Shown here one piece after another: positions 24,108 to 37,000 of a stretch of DNA of 64,000 bases; positions within the stretch are counted from its first letter, which is position 1, and every line of letters starts with the position of its first letter. Under the pieces are notes generated by a model. The model made no database searches, had not been told where the DNA came from, and saw nothing but the letters and a program-made list of their open reading frames with translations. The translations under genes were made by a program, and so were the position numbers. This stretch comes from Rutpela maculata (taxonomy: Eukaryota > Arthropoda > Insecta > Coleoptera > Cerambycidae), in NCBI GenBank assembly GCA_936432065.2, contig OW386286.2:114725519-114789518 (forward strand). The letters are read 5' to 3'.

Positions 24108-27100
24108 GCAAGTAAATTTTAGCTGTTTTTAAAGAAATGTCCCACATTTTTTACAAATTACTTTTACTTGTCCTATGAGTATAATATAATTAACCGAGAC
24201 TTTTTACGTCAATTATGATGTTCATAAAAAGTTTTTTTGTTGAATTAGTATGGAGAATTTTCAAACATTGCCTTATTTAGTTAAACCAAGTCGCAATGTT
24301 GAATATTATCTTGTAATTCACATCTGATTCTAATTCATGAAATTTCGGTATCTGCAGGTGAAATAGACCGTTGTTTGAAAAAGGTGACCGAAGGCGTGGA
24401 GACATTTGAGGATATTTGGCAGAAAGTGCATAATGCTACTAATAGTAATCAAAAGGAAAAATATGAGGCTGATCTTAAAAAAGAAATTAAAAAGTTACAA
24501 AGACTCCGTGATCAAATTAAAAGTTGGATAGCGTCTGGTGAAATAAAGGATAAAAGTGTTCTCATGGATAATAGAAAACTCATAGAAACAGTGAGTTATT
24601 TTGTGATTTGTTTGGATTAAACTACTATTTAAAATATAAAATATGTAATTCTTCAATATGCCCAATATAATTGAAATGTATATTTTAGCAAATGGAGAGG
24701 TTTAAAGTGGTAGAAAGAGAAACCAAAACTAAAGCATACTCAAAGGAAGGGTTAGGTGCTGCCCAAAAATTAGATCCTGCCCAGAAAGAAAGAGATGAAA
24801 TTCAGCATTGGTTAGTTTCATCGATAGACCAGTTAAATATTCAAGTAAGTAATGTTTTCTATTTGATTACTTGGAAGTGTTAAGGCCTGTTTGCACGCAT
24901 CCAGTAATTTAGTCAAGTAGAGAGACGGTCGAGTAATTTAGTAATTGCCTTCCATTGCTTTCCACTAAATTACTCGATTAAAACACGCTGTCCATATTGG
25001 TCGAGTACTAAATTACTACACGACTCGACTAAATTACTGGATGCATGCAAACAGACCTTTAGAACTGTTTGGCACTAAACACTAAATTAAACACCAAAAT
25101 CTACACTCATGTAAGTTTTTTACGCACATTATATTAACCATGGTGACATTATCTGGAGATGATTAAAGTTTGTCATAAAAACTACTGTTTTGACTTTATT
25201 CGATTAGTAGTTTATGCCTACGGTTAAGCTTACATGAGCCTCCCACTTTGTAACCTCCCACAATTTTATTGTGGGTAGGTTACTAAAAAAATTTAAAAAC
25301 TAGAACATAAAAACTACTGTTTTGTCTTTATTCTATTAGTAGTTTATGCCTACGGTTAAGCTTACATGAGGCTCCCACTTTTTAACCTCGCCACAATATA
25401 ATTGTGGGAGGTTAGGTTACTACATTTAGTCCAAAATCGAAAATTGAGATAATATCAAATCTTTACGTTTTAGGGTCCAAGGAACCCAAAAAAGTGGTTT
25501 TCAAAACATGTCTGTCTGTGTGTGTGTGTGTGTGTGTGGGGGGGTGTATGTATGTGAACACGAAACTGCTAAACGGATTTGGATGAAACTTTGCATGAGG
25601 GTTTCTTTAATGCTCCAGAAAATCTAAAAAGGTTTTGGTTGAGATCGTATTACATTTAGTGCCGTTTTGGCACAACAAATTGTTTATTTCATGATTACTT
25701 GCAGTTTGTAATCGAACCATTGAAAAGCAGTAAAAATTCCGATTTCAACGATATATCACACTTGCACCCTTTCGATTTCGTTTCCGTTAAAAAAATTAAA
25801 ATGAATTGGTTATATGTGCACACATGACAGCATCCAAAAAATATTATTGGTAATATTGTTAGGGGAAAATGTATTTTGCCATCTGTCAAAAATATTTGAG
25901 TTGGTAACCTTTGTGAATGTTGATTTATAGGTTATGGTACGTGACGTCACAGCTAACCTTAAAAATATATATTTCTTAAGATTTAAGAATATTACGTAGC
26001 TATTATTAGAATTTCTGCCTGGTTCCTGTACTTTCAACTAAAATCTAGTACAGTGTAATGTTTATGAAGTTCTAAATACTTTGTCCTAATAAAATAGGAC
26101 TCTTTTTGTAGGTTCGAAATCTAATCTGTAGTTAGCAGTCTATTTTTATTAATCAACAATTAGGCAATCCAAATCACGTGAGTGGTGGTCAAACATTTGT
26201 TGACAGTCGTTAAACGTTTGTCAAAACAATTTGTGTTTTTCCGTTGGCCTGGCTAAGTATCTTGAAATTTTAACAATAGATGTACGTGCACCCCCCGCCT
26301 AATCCTTGGGGACAACGTTTTTCATAAAGATCAGAGCCTAAGAAACAATTTAAGACATGTTCTAAAAAAAAAACTGGCTGTACTTTCAAAATGGCGGCCA
26401 TATGTTAAAAAAAAAAACTGTTGCCAATGTTGTTTTTGTCATTTAACACAAAAACTAAAAAAGATTCACAAAAAACTACCTGCATAAAATTTTCTACAAT
26501 TTTGTTCCTATACAACATTTTGACAGGAGTTACCATTTTCCAGAAAAATGAGTCCAAAATTAAGAAAACATGGAAATTCATATATCGGTAAATCACTTAG
26601 AGGAAATAACTGTGACAATTTTTGTAAGGCGTATAATATAACTTTATAATATTAACATAACAAAAAAATAAAATAAACTGAAAAAAATTAATAATAATAA
26701 TATTATAATTTGCAGACATTTATCTCAAAAACGGTAACAATGATATCTGGAAAACGGTAACTTCTATCCAAATATTGTATAGGAACAAAATTATAGAAAA
26801 TTTTATGCACTTTGTTTTTTGTGCAGAAAGTTTTTCTTCATCTTTTTAGTTTTTGTGTTAAATGACAAAAACAATATTTGCATTTTTTTTAAACGGACGC
26901 CATTTTGAAAGTACAGCCAGTTTTTTTTTAGGACATGTCTTAAATTGTTCCTTAGGCTTTAATCTTTATGAAAAACATTGTCCCCAAGGATTGGGTGGGT
27001 GCACGGACTGTTAGGGTGGGCTCCCGTAGTATTACGTTTTATATTGAATTTTATATTTTATTTTAAGAGCTGAATCATTTATCTGGAAAATGGTAACTCC

Positions 27101-27970
27101 TATCCAAATATTGTATAGGAACAAAATTGTAGAAAATTTTATGCACTTTGTTTTTTTGCGCAGAAAGTTTTTCCATCTTTTTTAGTTTTGTGTTAAATGA
27201 CAAAAACAATTGTTGCAAATTTTTTTTTTAAACGGACGCCATTTTGAAAGTGCAGCCAATTTTTTTTTTTTTTTAGGACATGTCTTAAATTCTTCCTTAG
27301 GCTTTAATCTTTATGAAAAACATTGTCCCCAAGGATGGGGGGTGTGCACGGGCACTTAGGGCGGGCTCCCGTAGTAAGTGTTTTTTGTGGATTGTGGCAA
27401 GGCGTTTTTGATTGTTTTCAAGTAATAAACTTTATTTAATTATGCAGAGTGAGTATTTCAAGAAGTTGATGTTGGAAAATCGAGATGTAAAAACGATGGA
27501 CGGTGTTAGATCATCCCTTTTTATCGCGGCTATCCATCTTTGACGTCGTTTTCTCGACAGATCATTTATATGAGGGAAATATTTAGAATTCATGGCGTCT
27601 GGTACATGGTAAAAGCTAACCTATTTTAGTTGGTTTTTTTAAAGGTAATAATTGTTTATAGCCGTGTTCGGATATTACGTCTGATTGATGGGACGCGTCA
27701 CAATCGTTCATTTAATACAAATCGAGCTAACCTAGCTAAATCCGAAACGTTCGAATATTACAAAATATAGGACTCGGATGAAGCTCGACTTGCTCAGACC
27801 TTTTTGATCCTGCAGGAAGATTTTAATCTGACGCATGCGTAGTCTGCTTGAACTGTCCATAATGTTATTGACTTGTTGAGGTTAGCGTGTCATTTGGGCT
27901 AAATTCTGTATTATTATTTTTTATTCGATATTCAATGTTCTACAGAATCTTCGAAACGTTATCTGTTAAT

Positions 27971-28001
<31 letters not shown>

Positions 28002-31000
28002 CACTGTCCTACAGGTTACTACCCAACTACAGGACAGGAGGTATAGCAAAGTATTATAACATTAGATAAATACAGTTTGCATATTGAAAGTCCTAAGAAA
28101 AAAAAATATACAAATATACAAAAATATACAAAATATATAAAAAATATACATCGAAATTTAAGGAGAGATTAAAAGAAAATACAAAGTAAGTTAACGTAAA
28201 TTACGTAAGCACAAATAGTACAACAGAAAAAAAAAACACAAAAAAACAATTAAACACAGTTAACAAGACGCAAAAAAGAAAATACAGATAAATCAAACTC
28301 TACGATAAAAATAAGTTTTTAGAGCAGTGAGGCTACAGTTGAAAATGTCAATATCAGTACAGATTGCGTTGTGGTTGTCGCAAACTACATAAATTGGCGA
28401 GAATTTTAAGATGTTCGTACGTGGTGTAGGCAAGTAAAAAACATTGCCGTAACGAGAAGTTCGGGGAATATTAAAACCAATTTTTGAAAGCAGTTGTGGC
28501 GCATCGATATTGTTGTTAATTATTTTGTGAAGAAATATTTGTGAAGAACATTCTCGTCTGCGGCTCAGGCTAACAACTGAGTACAAACGCAGCAAGTCCT
28601 CTTGTGGAAAACCTATCGCTGGATAAAAACCTTCAGATTTAAAATGCAATAACTTCAAAAACTTACGTTGTACTGATTCTAAACTATTAACATGCACATT
28701 GTAGTGTGGGGTCCAAACAAGTGAGGCATATTCGAGTTTTGATCTAACAAAACAATAATAGAGCAACTTAAGTGTATCTAAGTTCGAAAAATCACGGGAA
28801 TATCTAACTATAAGTCCATACATTTTATTAGACTCAGTGACAATGGTATTTATATGTACATTAAATGATAGAGTTTTATCAAATATGACCCCCATACCCT
28901 TATGATATCTGGCAATTGATTAACATGCAACATAAACATGAGAGGTTATGTTTTAACAGATTGCTTGTAGTCCACTTCAGCTCTTTCGATATTTGTCCAT
29001 GAAATAAATGGCTCCAAAATCACGTGTAATTTATCTGTTTGCTCAGTGCTCTGATTTCCGATGTAATATCCAAACACAGCTGATTTGGATCCACCATGTG
29101 GGGAGGCTCCAGCGGCTTCCAATATCTGCCGATTTCTTTCACTGTCTCTACCACTATCCCATCATCTCCTTCACTGTCTCACAGTTTTTCCATACATTCC
29201 TACCATCCCTACTTTCTCAGTATTTTCTTCCACTTCTATACCAGCTTTCCTCATTCACACAAACTTATACTTTTTCGTCTCCCGCGCCTCCTCAAATATA
29301 ATCAACGCAATATCATTTTAATATTTTAATACTACTATGATATTAATTTTAATGTGTTTGTTTGTTTTACATACCTATGTGCGATTTGTATTGTATACAT
29401 ATACAGGGTCATTCACGGAAAGTGGGTATTAGACGTTTCTTGGGATCTGTCGAGCTTAGAAATTTGAAAATTGGTATGAGGGGGTTTTTAGATATGGCGG
29501 ATCCAACGAAAATATTTTCATGCTTGTGCTACTTCCGCTTATACCGGATGTAGCACCTAACTTTGTTATTTTAAATGGAACGCCCTGTATTTTATTGCAT
29601 ATTTCGATTCCTCATAAAATTTTAGCTTAGGTTTATGTACCATAACATACTCTTAAACATTCCGGTTTTCGAGATAATTAATATTTTTGGAGATTTTTGA
29701 CGGTTCCCACCCTTCGGAAAAAAAATCAATATCTTCTATCATGTAGCCGATTAGGAAATTTTCTTTTAAAACTTTTACAAGTATCCTATGACCTAACTAA
29801 AAGTTCTCTTATGTTTTCACAATATCATACAGAGTATTTTATTTTCACAGTCGAACATTGTTTTAGTTCAAACGTCAAAAAGTCATTTTTTTCAAATGGA
29901 ACCCCCCCCCCCCTGTATATTTTCACAGAATCTAATAGAGGATTGAATTCTGCATCGATTGATATTACCATTCCCTATACCTATCTCTCTTTGTTTTCTT
30001 ATTATGGACGAATATTTGTAAAACGTACAAACAAAATCAGCACTGTTTGTTAGTAGGCAATACAAGTCATAACTCGGTTCCTTTTTTATCATAAACGAGA
30101 ATATTCATGTAGATAATTGATAATCATTTGTTTTTGATAGCTTCAAAAACGAGAGATTAGATTTATAACAAATACTTTGGGACAAAAATTTACAAAATTA
30201 ATGAACACTGAATATAAATATTTAATGCAGCAACTGTTCAAAATGCTCTCCATTCTGCTCCAAACAAGCCAATATCCTGGAATTTACGGCACTTACAATG
30301 GCTCGGCGAATTTCGTGGGTATTTATTTACTGAAATGCAGTCCGTATTCTCTTCTTTGGATCTTCTTTGGTAGTAGCCGTGGTGGCATAAACAATATTTT
30401 TGATAGTATCATATCTATGAGAAGAATTTAAATAGCAATAAATATGCGAAGATTTTGCGAACAGTAACTTTTATTGATAATTTGCCCCTAAATATTTATA
30501 ATTCTATGTATTTTCAAATGAATGGTTGCGGTCCACGGGAAGTTTATGACGAATTAGTAGCGACGATAGGTGGTTTTGCTACCGAGGACCTTGGAGATGG
30601 CCAGCAAGGTCCCCTGATTTGACCCCCTTAGACTTTGGACCTTTGGGGTATTAAAAATATTGTTTATGCCACTCCTGCTACTACTAAAGAAGATCCAAAA
30701 AACAGAGAACGGGCTATATTTTAACAAATCCCCATGAATTAGCCAAGCCACTGTAAGTGCAAGTGGAGAGCATTTTGAACAGTTGCTTCATTAAATATTT
30801 ATATTCAAAGTGTTCATTAATTTTGTAAATTTTTGTCCCAAATTATTTGTTATAAATCTAATCTCTCGTTTTTGAAGCTGTCATCTTGATAATAAACAAA
30901 TGATTATCAATTATCTACATGATTATTCTCGTTTATGATAAAAAAGGAACCAAGTTATGACTTGTATTGCCTACTAACAAACAGTGCTGATTTTGTTTAT

Positions 31001-34000
31001 ACGTTTAACAAATATTCGTCCATAATAAGAAAACAAAGAGAGATAGGTATAGGGAATGGTAACATCAATCGATGCAGAATTCAATCCTCTATTAGATTCT
31101 GTGAAAATATACAGGGGGTTCCATTTGAAAAAAATGACTTTTTGACGTTTAAACTAAAACAATGTTCGACTGTGAAAATAAAATACTCTGTATGATATTG
31201 TGAAAACATAAGAGAACTTTTAGTTAGGTCATAGGATACTTGTAAGAGTTTGAAGAGAAAATTTCTTAATCGGCTACATGATAGAAGATATTGATTTTTT
31301 TACCGAAGGGTGGGAACCGTCAAAAATCTCCAAAAATATTAATTATCTCGAAAACCGGTATGTTTAAGAGTATGTTATGGTACATAAACCTAAGCTAAAA
31401 TTTTATGAGGAATCGAAATATGCAATAAAATACAGGGTGTTCCATTTAAAATAACAAAGTTAGGTGCTACATCCGGTATAAGCGGAAGTAGCACAAGCAT
31501 GAAAATATTTTCGTTGGATCCACCATATCCAAAAACCACCTCATACCAATTTTCAAATTTCTAAACTCAACAGATCCCAAGAAACGTCTAATACCCGCTT
31601 TCCGTGAATGACCCTGTATAACATTTTATCACTTCACTACTTATACTTAACTGTTTGATATGTTCCACACCTTAAGGGTATATTTTCAAGAACTAATAAA
31701 AATAATCTATCTATCTAAAGTAATCTGTTCTTTAAGGTCGAAAGATCTTTATTAGTACAGTAACTAGAGGTTTTAACTTTGGAATAATGTCATATGAATT
31801 AGATTTCGTTTATTTATTGCAACTTATTAGTAAATGCATCAAAGAAAAACTTCTAAATTATGTGGTGGCTTGCTAATTTATAGGGAGTGGCACCTAAAAA
31901 AATACAAAAACATTGGAGTTGAAAGAGAATCAAATTTTGAGAAGAGGTTCTATGCAATTTTTTTCATATAAATTGATAGTTTTTAAGTTATAATGATGAA
32001 AATTGGGATTTTCGCTTGAAAAAAGAAGGTATTTTAAATCGATTTTCGTCAAATAACTCGGAAAAGTTTTACTTTGAGCGAAAACATACTAGAGGCAAAA
32101 AAGAAAGCTGCTAAACTGAGGATGAATTTCGTTTCTTTTTAATCTCTGTAGAGTTAATGGTTTCAGATATCTGGAAGTATAAAGATGGCATCCGAACATA
32201 GATAAAACGAAGTATTTGGTTTAACCCTTTCCGGAACCACCTTATGCACGCAAAAATAAACTTAAGTCAAATAATTAATTAATGAAATAATGTGTAGAGG
32301 TATGCAGCACTGAAGATCCACTAGTAAAAAATATTTGAATCCCGAACTGTTCATTGGAAAAAAAATAATGATAGTACTACTGGTAGACAATACATTCACC
32401 ATGCATTTTTTTTCAATTCAGAGTCTTTAAGAGTAGACATCGTTACGTATATTATAAGGTTCGTAAGGGCTATAATCGTATCCCTTGTTGCTTTTTATCC
32501 GTCCTGAAACAGTTAAATGTTATATATCTCAGAAACTATGGCACTTACATCAAAAATGTAAAATGAAAGACTATCTCAAAGACTACCTATTAATTAGGTT
32601 TCCAAATGGTTTTTTGTCTGTTTATACAGCATAAAAAAAAACAAAGAAATTAACAGAAACAATCTGCCTCTTCACATTTTCTTAATAAAAACGTTGCCAT
32701 TTTAGTAATTAAAAAAAAAACACCATACTAGACAACCCCCAAATCTAAAGCCAAGGCTGTGCGGAAGGGGGTTATACATTTGTAAAAATGCAGACACACA
32801 TCTACACCCATCGGTATTGTCAATACCGGGGCTGGGGGTCGAACCCAGAGCGTGGTAGACAGTCGATCAGCATATTCGCCACTCAATACGCCTTAACCGA
32901 CTGAGCTATCGCGCAGGCAGTCTTAAAAAAAATATATTCTCATATACTGTTTTTCGTTAACTTATAATAGCATGACCTAGATGCTCAAAATTTTTCATCC
33001 GTTTACAGTATTTCGTTTAGAAAAAACTAATATTTATTGAGATATTTGGAAAAGGAAAAATTGCTGAACTATAAAGGGATTTTTAAAAAAACGTGAAATT
33101 ATTGTTCCTTTGCAAATATCTCAATAAATATTAGTTTTAGCGAAAAAATGTTAGATATCAAAAATAAAGCTTATAAACTGAGAATGAATTTGTTTTTTAT
33201 ATTTATATAGAATCAGTCCTCCCGTATGGGGGCGGCTATTGGGTACTGAGTTTAGGGGCCCAGGCTTCCGAGGGGCCCGCAGTGGAGGTCCGCCAGAGAT
33301 CTTGACTTTTTTTTCCAATTTCCCCCTGTGGATGAAATATTTAGTTTAAATGTTGAATCTCTTAGAAACTATGACACTTGCATAAAGAAATTCTAATTAA
33401 CAGAATGGGCTCATTTAATGAATTTTATTTAGTCATTGTTACTGCTTGTGGATAAAATATTATTTAAAATTAGGCAATGTTGAAAATCAGATGAATCCGA
33501 TATGTGATTCTTGAAATATACAATTCTAAAGAGTGCGGTGCGACGAACATTGTGACGTCAGAGGATAGGGAACGAAACGGTCGCGCATAATATCAATGCT
33601 CGTGCATTCCGCTTGAAATCGTCGAGTCTTTCTCTGTGCGACTAGCGGATTGCTATCAAGTGACGTCGCGGCCGAGATTCGACAAGGCGTGCGGGTCCAT
33701 GTTTATAATTTTTTTAGACGATTTACAGGTCTCACAAAATTCTAGTTTTTTGCACAAGGTCTTAGAATTGTAAGATAAGTTATGGCCAAAACAATGATCA
33801 TTTTCACATTTTTTTAATCTAAATGTTGCCATTTCATTGTAATTGTCCAGTAATTAATTTATTTTTTCAAAATCACTGTTTTTTAGCATACAGCATCACC
33901 TAGATGCTCGATTTTTTTGTCCGTTTAAAAAACTTGCTTTAGAAAAAATGTCCGTCCGCCATATTGAAGCCGCCATTTTGAATTTCTAATTCTAACTTCA

Positions 34001-37000
34001 TATTCGTAACCAGCTATCCCAAAAATATAAATATCCTACGTTTCAGAAATAAGTCAGTAATACTTTCTCGAATATTAAATATCCAAATTTAAGGGTGGTT
34101 TTCAACCCTTGAGGAAGAGCTAATGTCCAGACCATATAGAAACTGAAAAATGATACCTTTTACTACAAATAATAATAACCCGTAAAGAAAAATTACTTTT
34201 ACATGAGTTTATTCCTAAATTTTACATATATTTATCTCTAGGTACTGTACTTTTCCACATATCCACCTTAAAGTGGAACAAACTCTCAAACGAAAATTCT
34301 TAAAAATATGTTTCTTATCGTTAAACAAACCTGGAAATATCGAAAATTCTAGGCAAAACAAAATTACCACTCTCTCCAGATTTATTTATATATAGAGCGA
34401 ATCAAAAACGAGCAGCACAAATTGAACGCTTGACAAGGATTTGCTTTCATCATGATTAGAGAATATTATTTAATACTTAATAATAATACTTCAATAAAAT
34501 TCTCTGAGCGAAAATAAGATTTACCTTACTTACCTTACCTATTAAGGTTTACCATCGGAATATACACCTAAAATGAAGAATAATCAGTATATTAGCTGCT
34601 ATTTAATTGTTTTTTATTTAATATTAATTTTAAATAAATAAATCTATAACTCATCTTGAATCTGCTAAATACCTTGGCCTCCAAATAAACTCTTCCGTGT
34701 CATGGGGTGATCAAATAGATGCGTTATTATAAAAACAAATCACTCATTGTTTTGTGCTATGGCAAATGAGACGACATGTCAGCTTAAACATCTTGAAAAT
34801 TTATTACTTTGCATATATACAATCATGTCTCCACTACTGTAGAATCTGCTGGGGAAATTGTTCTGGGGTAGGGGAACTTCTTGTAATGCAAAAAAAAATC
34901 ATTCGCACGATAGCATTTAAATCTCCACGTGATTCTTTCAGATCTGTATTCAAAGATTTAAATATTCTAAATGTCCCATATTCATTCATTTTTAATTGTA
35001 TCTTATGCGAAATCTCATATGGACGAATATATACCAGATTATATCAGTGAGTATATGCGAGCTGCAATTCCGTAATTTTACGTAATGCGTTGTATGCGCT
35101 GCCTAATGCCTTGCGTATGTATGTGTATAAGTATTCTTTTTAATATTACATTGTTTTTTTTAAAATTTAATATATATTGTACTTTGGTCTTGCAATTTTT
35201 AATATGTGAAACCTTTTGTTACTTTTGTGACTAATATTAATAAGCCTTATCTTATTTGACTATATTTCGATACTTCTTATAAGACAGTGAAAATAAAGTT
35301 ATTATTATTAATTTATTTCAATAATCACAATAAATAGGAATAGTACGGTACACCACTTTAACACATTGAGCCCCGGGTGAGTAAAATTTGTCCCTCATTC
35401 CAAATGTCCCCCTGGATCGCGAGGTACATGCGCTACCTACGTGAAAGTCGTAAGTATGCAGACCTCTATAAAGATGATAAACCCACATTTACACGCTAAA
35501 TGCTTAGGAAGCCGGTCCCGGAGGAAAGGCTGATATTAGTGGGTTGTGGAAATTTTTACATATAAGTTCACATTTTCAGGGTCAAAAATTGGGGACTAAG
35601 AAATTAATTTATTTTGATATTTGAATTACAAAAACAGTGTATATGAACTTGTTACTGTAACTAATGAATAAAACTATTTATTTTGCGGATTTTTGGGACA
35701 TAAAAAACAAGTTACACAATAATATTGTTATGCGCTGCAACCCCCCGAATGTAGGCAACACAGAATTCAATTAGTTCGGATGTCTGAATGTAGAGATTTG
35801 CACCTACTAGAGAAAGAACCTACTAGAAGCTCTAGAGGGATGACATCTATTCTGGAACTATCTAGAGAATGGTGACGTTATACAGAAAATTCGGGATCCC
35901 TCATCTTTAGGTATATAAGGCATGGAGTAAACCAGAGTGGACAGTTAAGTTTTTGATAACAAGTCAGTAAGACCAGAAGAGTAATGTGATCAAGTGCCTA
36001 AAATAGTGAGTTATTATAGTATTTAGTAGTAGATTAGTAAAGTAAATTATTCATTGTAATTAATTGGTTAATAAATTAGTGTTTAGTGTTACCCTGGTGT
36101 TATAATTTCCGAATCCACGATACAGGGTGTTTACAAAAAGGGTGTAAGCACATCACAATTGGTGTCAGAAGCGGAATTATAACAAGATTTTTGGACTGTT
36201 CGAGAAGGTTTCTACAGTGTTCTTCTCGGGAATTAGTGGTGACATGGAGAATTGACTTACGGGACATTGTTTAAGGACTATTTTTGGACTAAAAACTAAA
36301 AAAGTGCATTTTTGAGACATTGTAGAACATTTTATTAGGACATTAGTATGATAATTAAATCCTTTAAACTGAGAAGTGATAGAGACACTGAAAAAGACTC
36401 ATTTGTGTTAGTGCGTGAAAATTTCTAGAACTTCTGTTTGGACATTAGTGGAGATTATTAAATTCTCTGAGCTGGATAGTGACAAAAGACTGTGGATAAG
36501 ACTTCTTCGTGCCATTTCGAGATTTTTCTAGAAAGTTCCATTGGAAAAATCGATAAAACATTTGGATTTTCTTAACGTTATTGTGCAATAAACTTGGGTT
36601 AACTTCATCGTATGCCCGTAACAACAAGAAGTATGGCAGGAGAGAAAGAAATGAAGGACCTATTTGCGGAGTTTACAAGAATGATGGCGCAGCAACGTCA
36701 GGCTATGTAAACAAAAGGATATGTACGTTTACCATCGATACAGGTGCTACGTCATCAATAGTGCAACCAGGATTCATATCTGTGGCTGACATTACGGATG
36801 ATTTCATTTTGGGACTGGACGTTATGGGAGAGTATGGATTTATTGTTGACGTAGGAGAACGAGTTTTAAAAATTGGAAATGAAGAATTTATTCTGTCAAC
36901 TGCAGATGAACAATTCCAAAAAACAAGACTATTGACAACACCCTGCCGGATACTGTGTTGGCCTCGTTGAAGAAGATAACTCAATTAAGACTGAAAACAT

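Noticed and set aside
24111..24116. GTAAAT as the CNOT3 exon 1 donor
   Set aside because: Joining it to exon 2 gives an immediate stop, while the GC donor three bases earlier gives the conserved protein.
25174..25437. A CRISPR-like array
   Set aside because: Only two tandem units with no regular spacers, inside an animal intron.
29008..29329. Three overlapping forward frames of 77-97 codons
   Set aside because: All three frames are open together because the stretch is pyrimidine-rich. There is no domain and no splice logic.
32820..32919. A functional tRNA gene
   Set aside because: A and B boxes are present but the stem pairing is absent and a SINE body follows. The same unit recurs at 50460.
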